A DNA stretch of 64,000 nucleotides from an uncultured Rhodospirillales bacterium (GTDB lineage Bacteria; Pseudomonadota; Alphaproteobacteria; Kiloniellales; Kiloniellaceae). The notes beneath the pieces are model-generated. The model was not told the origin of the DNA. It did no database searches and saw nothing but the letters and a program-made list of their open reading frames with translations. The stretch covers positions 1 to 64,000 of the forward strand of contig CAJXUS010000018.1 of NCBI GenBank assembly GCA_913060675.1, in the 5' to 3' direction. The translations under genes and the position numbers were made by a program. The first letter of the stretch is position 1. The number at the start of each line of letters is the position of its first letter. Below are positions 42,230-51,334 of the stretch, piece after piece.

Positions 42230-44308
42230 CTAGCTGACTAATCCAGGTCTTTCTCCATGAAACAGCGCAGCATCCCAACTTTCGCCCTCAAAGCAGCGGG
42301 CGGCAAGGTGGCCGTAATATACCGCAGATGCCATTGAGCCCGGAGAATAGGCATCGCCGATGACTTCTAAGGTTTTGATTCCAGCAGCTTCAAGCTTTTC
42401 TGGTGAAGACTTTAAGTTCTGATAGAGGTCGTCATTGGCGTTTCGCGCGGTAACCAAAACAAGGGCATCTGCGGCGATAAGTTTGGTTCTCCCCGTATAG
42501 GTACAAGAGAGTTCAAGCTCGTTGCCCTTTACGGCTGATACCGCCTGACTTGTGATGATCTCTATGCCGAGGTTTATAAGCTTTGCCTGGATACGTTCCT
42601 GCTCAAGGGTGTACTCTGTCCATGCAGAAGCCTTTACCGCTGGAGTTACAAGGCTAACGCTATTGCCAGCTGCGATGAGTTTTTCTGCCAGAACCCCGCC
42701 CATGTAATAGTGATCATCATCAAATATGACCACGTGGCCCTTTGGAGTTTCTTCAGACATAAGGTCGTCAGGCGTGAAGGTGGGAATAGTATCGAGCCCG
42801 GGAATTGGCTGGTGATGATGGCGGCCTGTGCCGTCTTTTCGCCAATGTGATCCGGTGGCGAGGAAAATATGCTGGAAGCCAAACTCAAGGATAGCTGCTT
42901 CATCCAGCTTACTATCTAGATATATTTCAACGTTGCTTTTTTGCTGTAGAAGATTGGTGCGATAATCCCGAACGCGGGCATAACTCGCGAGACCAGGAAG
43001 CTTACTTTCTTTTGTAGATCGACCACCAAGCTCGGTACCCGCTTCGGCGAGGGTAACTTGATAACCACGGTTTGCCAGTTGAAGGGCGCATTCAAGCCCA
43101 GAAGGTCCGCTACCGACAACCAATACAGCATCTTCAGATACCTTAGGCTCGATCTTTTCGGGGTGCCATTTACGCCGCCATTCTTCCCCCATGGTGGGGT
43201 TCTGGGTACAGCGGATCGGCACCGAGAGGTTATCGCCGCTTACACACATGTTACAGCCAATACATTCGCGGACTTCGTCAATTCTACCTTCGGAAATTTT
43301 GTTGGGGAGAAAAGGGTCTGCAATAGAAGGTCGCGCTGCACCGATGAGATCGAGAACGCCGCGTTTGATCTGAGAGACCATGGCATCAGCCGAGGTAAAA
43401 CGTCCGACACCAACAACGGGTTTGGTGGTCATGGATTTTACGAAGGCAGTATATTTTTCTTGATAGCCTTCGATGGGCTCAAAGCGTGCGGTGGAAGAAT
43501 CTTGTGACCATCCACTGATGTTTACATCCCAAAGATCAGGAAGCTCAGCTAGCATGCCAACGACGTCGCGTGCTTCTCCATCAGAGCTCATGCCTTCTTT
43601 GCCAAGAAGTTCATCAACGGCAAACCTGAACGCAATGCCACATTGGTCGCCAACGGCGTCTTTTACGTCTTGGAGAATTTCACGGGTCAGGCGCACCCTG
43701 TTTTCGATCGATCCGCCATACTGATCACAGCGATGGTTATAGCGGCTCAGCATAAAGTGCATAAGCGTCGTCATACAGTGCCCCGCATAGACATAGACAA
43801 TGTCGTAGCCAGCGTCCCGGGCGTTGATAGCCGCAGTGCGATACCACTTTCGTAAATTACGAATATCAGTGAGGTCCATAGCGCGGGCATGAACGGGATC
43901 ATAAGCATCTACGGGCATCGCTGAAGGTGCCATGGGAGGAAGGCGCGATGTTCTGTTTGGCGCATGAAAGCCGTTATGGACCAGTTCTACACCTGCGAGG
44001 GCTCCGTATTCATGGACGGCATCAGTCATAAGCCTGTGGGCCGGAATATCGCTTTGATCCCAAAGGCGGCCTTCGATATAGGGCGAGATTTCAGAAGAGG
44101 GGTGGATCTCTACTTCTTCCGTACAAATAGCGCCCCAACCACCTTCAGCCTTCATGCCACGCATAGCCGCCAGACTTTTGGGGCGGGCATAACCCAAACC
44201 ATTACAATGCGGCACTTGATAGAACCGATTTTTGGTCGTTACGGGCCCAATCTTTACAGGCTCAAAAAGAATATCATACCTGGGGTCGCGGCTATGTTGA
44301 ACGGACAT
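42230..44308 (-). CDS. TMADH/DMADH-like flavoprotein (Old Yellow Enzyme type with 4Fe-4S)
   Basis: A 692-aa protein colinear with trimethylamine dehydrogenase: FMN barrel (about 1-345), 4Fe-4S site CIGCNMCVSG with a further Cys in RCTQN, then FAD/ADP-binding domains (VVGSGPSGLECAL). C35 (YQVPHCNG) matches Cys30, which bonds FMN in TMADH. The aromatic bowl that holds trimethylamine is changed: the Tyr60 position is E65 and the Trp355 position, four residues after the third cluster Cys, is Asp, while Trp264 appears kept. So it is probably a secondary-amine or N-methyl compound dehydrogenase with a different substrate. Related enzymes demethylate dimethylamine, stachydrine or N-methylproline. 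Confidence 0.85.
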   Translation of the reverse strand: MSVQHSRDPRYDILFEPVKIGPVTTKNRFYQVPHCNGLGYARPKSLAAMRGMKAEGGWGAICTEEVEIHPSSEISPYIEGRLWDQSDIPAHRLMTDAVHEYGALAGVELVHNGFHAPNRTSRLPPMAPSAMPVDAYDPVHARAMDLTDIRNLRKWYRTAAINARDAGYDIVYVYAGHCMTTLMHFMLSRYNHRCDQYGGSIENRVRLTREILQDVKDAVGDQCGIAFRFAVDELLGKEGMSSDGEARDVVGMLAELPDLWDVNISGWSQDSSTARFEPIEGYQEKYTAFVKSMTTKPVVGVGRFTSADAMVSQIKRGVLDLIGAARPSIADPFLPNKISEGRIDEVRECIGCNMCVSGDNLSVPIRCTQNPTMGEEWRRKWHPEKIEPKVSEDAVLVVGSGPSGLECALQLANRGYQVTLAEAGTELGGRSTKESKLPGLASYARVRDYRTNLLQQKSNVEIYLDSKLDEAAILEFGFQHIFLATGSHWRKDGTGRHHHQPIPGLDTIPTFTPDDLMSEETPKGHVVIFDDDHYYMGGVLAEKLIAAGNSVSLVTPAVKASAWTEYTLEQERIQAKLINLGIEIITSQAVSAVKGNELELSCTYTGRTKLIAADALVLVTARNANDDLYQNLKSSPEKLEAAGIKTLEVIGDAYSPGSMASAVYYGHLAARCFEGESWDAALFHGERPGLVS

Positions 44309-44477
44309 GGGACTTCCTACTGATCTCTGACTGACAAACTTTGCTCTCTTTGTTTAAGGGTTGGAGCAACTGGCGAGATGATGTCAGATGATCTCAGGAG
44401 AAACCAACGACATTTTTTTATCGGCCTATAGTGTTTCTTATGAGATAAGTTGTCATTAAAATTTCATACTGTTATTG

Positions 44478-44503
44478 ATTATTTCGATTATATTCGAAAT
44501 AAT
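44478..44503. promoter_or_regulatory. ArsR-type operator upstream of gapdh-arsJ
   Basis: ATTATTTCGA at 44478-44487 and TCGAAATAAT at 44494-44503 form a perfect 10-bp inverted repeat around a six-base spacer, about 70 bases before the GAPDH start. Size and AT-rich TTCGAA-like core fit ArsR-family operators. A possible promoter with -35 TTGTCA at 44450 lies just upstream, so the operator would sit at the transcription start. No arsR gene is adjacent. Confidence 0.65.
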
Positions 44504-44570
44504 GAATTTGATTGTTGCCAGTTTACTTGGGTTGGCATTCGAGATGCTTGTTGAGAGAAGGTGAAGAGCT

Positions 44571-45581
44571 TTGACTATACGGGTCGGTATTAATGGCTTT
44601 GGCCGCATGGGAAAACTGGTCTTACGGGCTGGGTGGGGTGTGCCTGGAATTGAGTTCGTGCATGTGAACGAAATAAAAGGGGGGGTGGAATGCGCCGCTC
44701 ATCTCTTGGAGTTCGATACCGTTCATGGCCGTTGGAATAAGGCTATTACCTGTTTAGATACTGGCTTTGAGATCGAAGGAGAGGTTGTTAGCTTTTCTGA
44801 AGAGTCTGATCCGTCAAAGGTTGGCTGGGTTGACCTCGGTGTAGATGTCGTTCTTGAATGTTCAGGGAAGTTTAAAACCAGCGAGACGCTAACTCCTTAT
44901 CTGGAAGCTGGTGTTAAAAAAGTGATGGTAGCGGCTCCGGTTAAATCTGAAGGGGTCCTCAACATTGTCTATGGCGTGAACGACGATTTGTACGAGCCAG
45001 ATAAACATCACATCATCACTGCCGCTTCTTGCACCACGAACTGTTTAGCCCCTGTTGTAAAAGTTATCCACGAGGCCATAGGGATTGAACGTGGCTCGAT
45101 CACGACAATCCATGATGTAACCAATACTCAAGTGTTGGTAGATGCGCCGCATAGTGATTTGCGCCGGGCTCGTTCGGGGTTGAATTCTTTGATCCCAACG
45201 ACAACAGGATCGGCGACGGCGATTACAATGATATATCCGGAACTGAAAGGAAAGTTGAACGGCCACGCGGTGAGGGTTCCCCTGCTTAATGCTTCGATCA
45301 CGGACTGTGTTTTTGAGCTTTCCCAGGATACGACTGCTGAAGAAGTAAACGAACTATTTAGAGTGGCCGCGGAAGGAGAATTGAAAGACATTCTCGGGCT
45401 TGAAATGCGTCCTTTGGTCTCCACTGATTATGTCAACGATCCCCGTTCAACAATCATCGATGGTCTGAGTACCATGGTGGTGGATAAGCGCCATCTCAAA
45501 ATTTACGCGTGGTATGATAATGAGTGGGGTTATGTAAATAGGATGGTAGATCTTCTACATAAAATTGCTAAAGATCTATAG
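44571..45581 (+). CDS. ArsJ-associated glyceraldehyde-3-phosphate dehydrogenase
   Basis: A 336-aa [14 protein letters not shown] gives the NAD fold, C154 ([11 protein letters not shown]) and H181 the catalytic pair; [12 protein letters not shown] ends it. TTG start after GAAGAGC. Directly followed by arsJ after 43 bases. In this pair GAPDH uses arsenate instead of phosphate to make 1-arseno-3-phosphoglycerate, which ArsJ exports and which then hydrolyses outside. Replacement of the glycolytic enzyme's usual neighbours (pgk, tkt) by arsJ supports the arsenic role. Confidence 0.93.
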   Translation: MTIRVGINGFGRMGKLVLRAGWGVPGIEFVHVNEIKGGVECAAHLLEFDTVHGRWNKAITCLDTGFEIEGEVVSFSEESDPSKVGWVDLGVDVVLECSGKFKTSETLTPYLEAGVKKVMVAAPVKSEGVLNIVYGVNDDLYEPDKHHIITAASCTTNCLAPVVKVIHEAIGIERGSITTIHDVTNTQVLVDAPHSDLRRARSGLNSLIPTTTGSATAITMIYPELKGKLNGHAVRVPLLNASITDCVFELSQDTTAEEVNELFRVAAEGELKDILGLEMRPLVSTDYVNDPRSTIIDGLSTMVVDKRHLKIYAWYDNEWGYVNRMVDLLHKIAKDL

Positions 45582-45624
45582 GATATGCTTCGATATCTAG
45601 CGCCTTTTAGGATGGAGCGTAAGC

Positions 45625-46878
45625 ATGTCTGATGTTCGCGGTTATATGGCTGTAACTGCTGCCTATTGGGGATTTACCTTGACGGATGGGGCCTTGCGTA
45701 TGCTTGTCCTGCTCCATTTTCATCAGCTTGGTTTCTCTCCATTGGATCTGGCGTATCTGTTCCTGCTTTATGAGGCGATGGGGATTGCGACCAACTTTGT
45801 TGGGGGCTGGATTGCGGCACGGTTTGGACTACGCTTAACCCTTTTTGCTGGGCTCGGGATACAGATATTTGCCTTGTTGTTGCTTTCTGGATTGCAAAAA
45901 TCTTGGTCGATGGAATTTTCCATTCTCTATGTCATGGGAGCTCAAGCTCTTTCGGGTGTTGCCAAAGATCTGACTAAAATGAGTTCCAAATCTGCGGTTA
46001 AGCTGGTTGTGAAAGAAGAGGGCCAAGGAGCCGGGCAAGGAGAGGATAAAGAAAAAGGTCTTCTCTTTCACTGGGTTGCGCTGCTAACAGGATCAAAAAA
46101 TGCCCTAAAGGGATTGGGTTTTCTTCTCGGCGGTGTGCTCCTTCAGGCCCTGGGATTTCAAATGGCACTTTGGTCCATGGCTCTGGCTCTTGGGGTGGTA
46201 TTTGTTGTGACACGCCTGATTGTCGACAAAGATATGGGGCGTGTTAAATCGAAGATCAGAGGCAGGGAACTCTTTTCAAAAAGCAGAGAAATCAACATTT
46301 TATCATTCTCTCGAATCTTCCTATTTGCATCACGTGATGTCTGGTTTGTCGTTGGCCTCCCGGTTTTCCTTTACTCAACAATGGGGTGGAGCTTTGACGA
46401 AGTCGGCGCCTTCATGGCCCTTTGGGTGATCGGCTACGGTATTGTTCAGGCCTTTGTTCCTCGCTTTACCAAGCGCATAAAAGATGCTCACAGTGGAGCC
46501 GTTGCCACCAGATTGTGGGGTGGTCTTTTGGCCCTAGTTCCTGCAATCCTTGCCTATGGCCTCTGGTTAGATTTTGAGCTGGTTCATGTTTTCCTCCTTG
46601 TCGGCCTTTTGGTGTTTGGTTTTGTTTTCGCTGTAAACTCATCCTTGCATTCCTATCTTATTGTTGCGTGTTCAGATGAAGACAAGGTGACCCTTAATGT
46701 TGGTTTTTATTATATGGCCAATGCCATCGGGCGGTTAGCTGGGACACTTTTGTCGGGTCTCGTGTTTCAATACTACGGTCTGGTTGCCTGTCTTATTGTC
46801 TCAACGGCGATGGTTCTGATCGCGGCAATTTCGATCTTCTTTTTGGCACCTGAAACTAAGACATCACGTATTGTTTGA
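45625..46878 (+). CDS. arsJ: ArsJ organoarsenical MFS exporter
   Basis: A 417-aa major facilitator protein with 12 helices. YMAVTAAYWGFTLTDGALRM at the start, the inner loop FVGGWIAARFGLRLT and ALSGVAKDLTKMSSKSAVKL are characteristic of ArsJ. It expels 1-arseno-3-phosphoglycerate made by the coupled GAPDH. Ribosome site GGAGCG. The pair is the known ArsJ arsenate-resistance pathway; no arsC or arsB is visible near it. Confidence 0.93.
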   Translation: MSDVRGYMAVTAAYWGFTLTDGALRMLVLLHFHQLGFSPLDLAYLFLLYEAMGIATNFVGGWIAARFGLRLTLFAGLGIQIFALLLLSGLQKSWSMEFSILYVMGAQALSGVAKDLTKMSSKSAVKLVVKEEGQGAGQGEDKEKGLLFHWVALLTGSKNALKGLGFLLGGVLLQALGFQMALWSMALALGVVFVVTRLIVDKDMGRVKSKIRGRELFSKSREINILSFSRIFLFASRDVWFVVGLPVFLYSTMGWSFDEVGAFMALWVIGYGIVQAFVPRFTKRIKDAHSGAVATRLWGGLLALVPAILAYGLWLDFELVHVFLLVGLLVFGFVFAVNSSLHSYLIVACSDEDKVTLNVGFYYMANAIGRLAGTLLSGLVFQYYGLVACLIVSTAMVLIAAISIFFLAPETKTSRIV

Positions 46879-46986
46879 AGATAAAATTTCAATTTATTGT
46901 GTCTGTTCATTTGTGTATTTTCTTCCTCCAGTGTTGCCTCTTATGCGGGAGAAGCTAAAGTAGCTTTGCAAATGAACACGGGGCCA

Positions 46987-48114
46987 ATGATGTCGAAAAA
47001 ATCAAATACTGATCAGAATTCAAAAAAAATCAATCGCCGCCAAATGCTTGGGGCGCTAGCTGTGGGAGCTACGGCGAGTTTAGCCGCGCCTTCTGTAGTT
47101 AAAGCTCAAGATAAGATTATCTGGAAAATGGCAATGAGTTGGCCGCGGAACTCTCCTGGCGTTGGTGTTAATGCACAAAGATTAGCAGAGATGATCACCG
47201 CCATGTCAGGTGGGCGATTAACAGTAGAGTTATATGCTGGGGGAGAATTGGTCCCACCGTTTGAGGTTTTTGACGCTGTTTCAAGCGGCGTTGCTCAAAT
47301 GGGGCATGCAACACCTTATTATTGGCAGGGAAAAGACAAAGCGTTTCATTTTTTTACCGGCGTTCCATTCGGACTAACTGTCGCGGAATATACAGGTTGG
47401 CTTTATTTCGGTGGTGGGCAGGAACTGTGGCAGCGGGCGTATGAGCCGTTTGGGGTGTTACCTTTCTATGCGGGATCATCTGGTCCACAAGCCGGTGGGT
47501 GGTTTAGAAAAGAGATTAACAGCTTATCTGATCTCCAGGGAATCAAAATGAGGATTGCCGGGCTTGGTGGTGAAGCGATGCGCAAACTCGGTGTTAATGT
47601 TGTGTTGTTACCGCCAGCAGAAATATTCTCAGCGATGCAGTCCGGTACGGTTGATGCAGCGGAATGGGTTGGACCCTGGAATGATATCGCTTTTGGTCTC
47701 TACAAGGTTGCTAATTATTATTATATGCCTGCTTTCCATGAAATCGGCCCGGCATTGGAGGCAACGGTCAACAAGGAAGCTTATGAGGCTCTGCCAAGTG
47801 ATTTACAGGAAATTGTAAAGCGTGCGGTTATGGCATCTGCGAATGAAAGTTACGCTGATTTTACCTATGGCAATATAAAGTCGTTTGCACCGCTTCTGGC
47901 AAAAGAGGGCGTAGAGCTCAAGACATTCCCTGATGATGTTATGCAGGCACTATATCAGGCTTCCGAAGAAAGCCTTGTTGAGATTAGTGCAACCAGTCCT
48001 CTGGCCAAAGAGATATATCATAGTTTCACAAGCTACCGCACAGAGGCGAATAGTTATGCGCAGGCCTCAGAGCTTGCTGCTCTGAAGATGCGGGCGTCTT
48101 CCATGGGTGATTAA
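46987..48114 (+). CDS. DctP-type TRAP solute-binding protein with Tat signal
   Basis: About 375 aa from ATG 46987 or 46990 (CGGGGCC precedes). The frame is open upstream to a TTG at 46897, but that part does not fit. INRRQMLGALAVGATASLAA then PSVVKAQ is a twin-arginine signal. The mature part (IIWKMAMSWPRNSPGVG, TPYYWQGKDKAFHFFTGVPF, SLSDLQGIKMRIAGLGGEAM) fits the Tat-exported TRAP family whose relatives bind alpha-keto or aromatic acids. No DctQ or DctM gene is beside it, so it is an orphan and must use a distant permease or act alone. Confidence 0.88.
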   Translation: MMSKKSNTDQNSKKINRRQMLGALAVGATASLAAPSVVKAQDKIIWKMAMSWPRNSPGVGVNAQRLAEMITAMSGGRLTVELYAGGELVPPFEVFDAVSSGVAQMGHATPYYWQGKDKAFHFFTGVPFGLTVAEYTGWLYFGGGQELWQRAYEPFGVLPFYAGSSGPQAGGWFRKEINSLSDLQGIKMRIAGLGGEAMRKLGVNVVLLPPAEIFSAMQSGTVDAAEWVGPWNDIAFGLYKVANYYYMPAFHEIGPALEATVNKEAYEALPSDLQEIVKRAVMASANESYADFTYGNIKSFAPLLAKEGVELKTFPDDVMQALYQASEESLVEISATSPLAKEIYHSFTSYRTEANSYAQASELAALKMRASSMGD

Positions 48115-48145
48115 AAAATCCTGAATTTAGGATTGAACATTGGTA

Positions 48146-48160
48146 TGTTATAATATAACT
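48146..48160. promoter_or_regulatory. Putative Zur box
   Basis: TGTTATAATATAACT contains the palindrome GTTATA-A-TATAAC at 48147-48159, matching the alphaproteobacterial zinc uptake regulator consensus as I recall it (TGTTATA-N-TATAACA). It lies about 85 bases before the DUF1007-NicO pair, a pair often found in zinc regulons. This implies induction in zinc limitation. Confidence 0.65.
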
Positions 48161-48202
48161 CTAACTGCGATGGCAATCATACAACAGTTAGAGTTATTTT
48201 TT
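48155..48202 (+). terminator. Rho-independent terminator overlapping the Zur-like site
   Basis: A perfect 13-bp stem, ATAACTCTAACTG at 48155-48167 with CAGTTAGAGTTAT at 48185-48197, and a 17-base loop run into six Ts. It ends the upstream TRAP-binding-protein message. Its left arm shares bases with the right half of the Zur-like palindrome. Confidence 0.75.
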
Positions 48203-48243
48203 ATGAGATTGGTGTGAGAGATTTTCAATATTTAGACCTTTTA

Positions 48244-48906
48244 ATGAAGTCGCTCATTTCAGGCACCTTCGTTCTAATAATAGGTTTGGTCTCAATGTCT
48301 GCCGCCTCGGCGCATCCCCATGTGTGGGTTGATGCTGCGGTAATCATTCATAAGAATGAAAGTGGTCAGATTGCTGCTATTGAACCTGTGTGGGTATTTG
48401 ATGAACTCTATACTGCGACTCTTTTGCCTGATTTGGATAAAGATCAAAGTGGTACCGTAGAAAAGAATGAACTCCTGGGCTTTGCAGAGGAAGCCATAAA
48501 TAACCTCCATGAGTGGGGATATTTCCTCAAGGCTCAAAACGAAAACGGGCAAGCATTGGTTTTTGGTAACAAAATCACCACAGAAAGTGTTCTTTTAAAT
48601 AATCGTTTGCTGCTGAGGTTTAAGCTTTTGCTAGATCAACCGATTATGGCGACAGAAGTGATTGAATTGAAGATGTATGACCCCTCATACTTTATCGCAA
48701 TCGAACTTGTTAAAGATAAAACGGTTTCGTTTTTGCCCCAGGACGAAAAGTCTAAAGGCGATTGCCAGTATGAGATGATCGATCCAAGTGATCATGAAAA
48801 TAATCGAACCCCATTATCCGAGTTATTTTATAGCGATGAGGAGGTTGCAGAAAATCCTGATTTGGGATCAATTTTTGCTCAAGTATTACGGGTGAGTTGC
48901 GAATGA
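48244..48906 (+). CDS. DUF1007 family periplasmic protein (metal transport partner)
   Basis: About 220 aa from ATG 48244; a GTG at 48214 is in frame but places ten residues before a normal signal peptide (MKSLISGTFVLIIGLVSMSA). After cleavage near ASA the protein begins HPHVWVDA, the defining DUF1007 start with possible metal-binding His. LDKDQSGTVEKNEL is EF-hand-like. The family pairs with NicO-type transporters. It overlaps the next gene by four bases, so the two are coupled. Zinc, nickel or cobalt transport is the expected role. Confidence 0.88.
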   Translation: MKSLISGTFVLIIGLVSMSAASAHPHVWVDAAVIIHKNESGQIAAIEPVWVFDELYTATLLPDLDKDQSGTVEKNELLGFAEEAINNLHEWGYFLKAQNENGQALVFGNKITTESVLLNNRLLLRFKLLLDQPIMATEVIELKMYDPSYFIAIELVKDKTVSFLPQDEKSKGDCQYEMIDPSDHENNRTPLSELFYSDEEVAENPDLGSIFAQVLRVSCE

Positions 48907-49868
48907 AGCAGCCACTGAAAAAAAGATTTTGGATACTCCTTTTCGGCCTCGCGATCTTATTCCTAGGGGCTTTTGTTATAGGCAAAGGATTGGGATTTTT
49001 CCCATCTGAAGATCTTTCTTTGTGGGGTGGTTTTCTTGCTGAAATTCGGACGCAACAACGTGCTTTTTCGTCCCTTCTTGGGGATGGTGTCAGGGCTTTG
49101 GGAGATGATATCAGCTTTGATTCCATATTATACCTTATCTGGATTTGTTTTCTATACGGGATCTTTCATGCCATTGGGCCGGGTCATGGTAAGGCTGTTA
49201 TTGCGGCCTATACTTTAACGACAGATACTAGGATTTTACCTTCAATTGCCTTGGCGATGGCCTCGTCCTTTATGCAGGGCCTGACGGCCATTCTGATCGT
49301 TGGGATCTCATATTTTGTGATAGAAAGTGGTGTACGAAGCGCATCCCTTGCCGCAGAAGATGTTATGGAACCTCTGAGTTATGGCGCGGTATTTATCGTT
49401 GGGTTGGTTCTGTTATGGCGTGGTCTCCGCTACCCCGTGCACTCTGAGGGTGATCACGATGAACCAGGCCATGGAGATAAGTGCTGTTCTCATTCCCACA
49501 TGCCTTCTGCAGGTCAACTATCAAAAATAAAGCGGTGGCGAGACCTGATTGGTATTGTTCTCGCCGTAGGGCTTAGGCCGTGTACGGGAGCACTGTTGGT
49601 CTTGATTTTGGCTTTTGTTCTTGGACATTGGGCTGGTGGTTTGGCCGCGGTAATTGCAATGTCTTTTGGTACAGGGATCACGGTTTCCCTTTTGGCCGTT
49701 GTGGCACGGGGCGCGCGTTACCCTTTAATAAAAGCATTGGATGAAATGGGAATTCACGCGGGTATCGTCGGGCGTTTTGTTTCTGTTGCCGGGGGCGTTA
49801 TCATCATTCTTATCGGCGGGACACTTTTGTACGAAGCCTTAACGACACCCTCGCATCCCTTTGCTTAA
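48903..49868 (+). CDS. NicO family nickel/cobalt (or zinc) transporter
   Basis: A 321-aa membrane protein with about six helices. GIFHAIGPGHGKAVIAAYTL is the NicO signature with metal-binding His and Gly. A His-rich loop (HSEGDHDEPGHG and HSHM) is followed by GLRPCTGALLVLILAF, the second family motif. ATG 48903 overlaps the DUF1007 stop. Known members move nickel or cobalt; the Zur-like box upstream suggests zinc here. Direction of transport cannot be read from the sequence. Confidence 0.88.
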   Translation: MKQPLKKRFWILLFGLAILFLGAFVIGKGLGFFPSEDLSLWGGFLAEIRTQQRAFSSLLGDGVRALGDDISFDSILYLIWICFLYGIFHAIGPGHGKAVIAAYTLTTDTRILPSIALAMASSFMQGLTAILIVGISYFVIESGVRSASLAAEDVMEPLSYGAVFIVGLVLLWRGLRYPVHSEGDHDEPGHGDKCCSHSHMPSAGQLSKIKRWRDLIGIVLAVGLRPCTGALLVLILAFVLGHWAGGLAAVIAMSFGTGITVSLLAVVARGARYPLIKALDEMGIHAGIVGRFVSVAGGVIIILIGGTLLYEALTTPSHPFA

Positions 49869-49964
49869 TCAGGCATTTTGTGCGGCGTCATTCTTACCCG
49901 ATTTTGAATTCTGACAAATATCTTATAAGCTGTTCCCTGGAATGAACCTTTAAAGGGGGACAAG

Positions 49965-50285
49965 GTGTCAATTCTGTTCAAGGAAGCTTTGACCGTAGCG
50001 GGAATAATAAGCCTGGGTCTTTTGGTCTGTATCGGTACTCTTATTATCACGGGTGGTTTTAATACGTTGCTCTTAAGGGATCGTAAGTTTTGGCGGCTGA
50101 TTTGTGGCGATAGGAAAGACGGCCCAGCAATTGTTCTAGGTATAGCGTCTGCTGTTCTGATCATAAATGGCTATATAACTGAAAGCCCATGGTTACTCGG
50201 CGCTGGTTTCGTTTTTATCGGATTTTGTTATTTCAAATATCGCGAAACACTCAAAAAAGATCCATTTGAACATAACGAGGATTAG
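49965..50285 (+). CDS. Small membrane protein of unknown function
   Basis: A 106-aa protein with a GTG start after AAAGGGGGACAAG. Three hydrophobic segments (about 8-32, 55-70, 75-90) and a charged C-terminus (ETLKKDPFEHNED) suggest an inner-membrane protein. I do not recognise the family. It lies downstream of the NicO gene by 96 bases and could be cotranscribed. Confidence 0.65.
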   Translation: MSILFKEALTVAGIISLGLLVCIGTLIITGGFNTLLLRDRKFWRLICGDRKDGPAIVLGIASAVLIINGYITESPWLLGAGFVFIGFCYFKYRETLKKDPFEHNED

Positions 50286-50399
50286 GGGGACGACAGAAAC
50301 AGAATATAAAAGCAAAATCACAACTCTTGACGCCTGAAGATATCATCGCGATGCTGCTCCATTATATTTTATACGAATGTTGGGGTGTTAGAAGTGATA

Positions 50400-51215
50400 A
50401 TGAAATTTCAGGATATTGCAAAAGGTGATCTGGCAATTCTAGGCCTTCCCCTGGATCATAACTCTTCTTATATGATGGGGCCTGCTTTGGCTCCTATGCG
50501 TATGAGAGAAGCCTTGCATTGTGGTTCCGCAAATCTGACCAGTGAAAATGGGTATGACATCGGAGCAGAACCTCGTTGGAAGGACCTTGGAGACCTTACC
50601 TTTTCCAGTGCTGAGGCCTCTATAGGTGAAATTGAAGCCGCGGCGTCTGATATTATCAACCGTGGTGCCAAACTTTTGAGTATCGGCGGTGATCACTCTG
50701 TGTCGGGGCCTCTTATTCGTGCTCATACCAAGGTATATCCCGGCTTAAATATCCTTCACTTCGACGCACATTCTGACCTCTATGATGAGATGGAGGGTAA
50801 TCGTGACAGCCATGCCTGTCCTTTCGCGCGTGCCATGGAAACAGGGCAAGTCAAACGTTTGGTGCAAGTGGGTATTCGGACGCTTAACCAACACCAAAAA
50901 GAGCAAGCCGAACGCTTTGGTGTTGAAATCATCGCCATGAAGGATTGGACACCGGATACCACTTTAAACTTTGATGGGCCGCTTTATTTATCGATAGATC
51001 TGGATGTGCTCGATCCTGCTTTTGCACCTGGGGTATCTCATCACGAACCCGGTGGCATGTCCGTGCGTGACTTGCTTAACTCACTACACAAACTTGATGC
51101 GGACCTTATTGGCGCAGATATTGTCGAACTGAATCCTCATCGAGATCTGGTTGGGATGACGGCCATGGTTGCGGCTAAGCTGACAAAGGAAGTCAGTGCC
51201 AAGCTGCTTGGCTAA
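50400..51215 (+). CDS. Agmatinase/ureohydrolase family enzyme
   Basis: About 271 aa from ATG 50400 (a GTG at 50385 is in frame). Mn-cluster motifs GGDHS, FDAHSDLYDE and SIDLDVLDPAFAPG are intact, as is ADIVELNPHRD. The fold is the arginase-agmatinase superfamily; SpeB-like agmatinases release urea from agmatine, but guanidinobutyrase and guanidinopropionase look alike. No polyamine genes flank it. Ends before a terminator. Confidence 0.9.
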   Translation: MKFQDIAKGDLAILGLPLDHNSSYMMGPALAPMRMREALHCGSANLTSENGYDIGAEPRWKDLGDLTFSSAEASIGEIEAAASDIINRGAKLLSIGGDHSVSGPLIRAHTKVYPGLNILHFDAHSDLYDEMEGNRDSHACPFARAMETGQVKRLVQVGIRTLNQHQKEQAERFGVEIIAMKDWTPDTTLNFDGPLYLSIDLDVLDPAFAPGVSHHEPGGMSVRDLLNSLHKLDADLIGADIVELNPHRDLVGMTAMVAAKLTKEVSAKLLG

Positions 51216-51265
51216 GAGTACCGGGCTAAGTGATACCGTCTGCATTGATAGATCAGTCAAAATCA

Positions 51266-51298
51266 AAAGAGGGCCAGCAATTGTTGCAGGCCCTCTTT
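51266..51298. terminator. Bidirectional terminator
   Basis: AAAGAGGGCC at 51266-51275 pairs with GGCCCTCTTT at 51289-51298; an inner GCAA/TTGC pair extends the stem. It separates converging agmatinase-like and MCP genes. Confidence 0.9.
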
Positions 51299-51334
51299 GC
51301 TTTAACGTTTGGATATAAAGTGTCTATGTACGCT

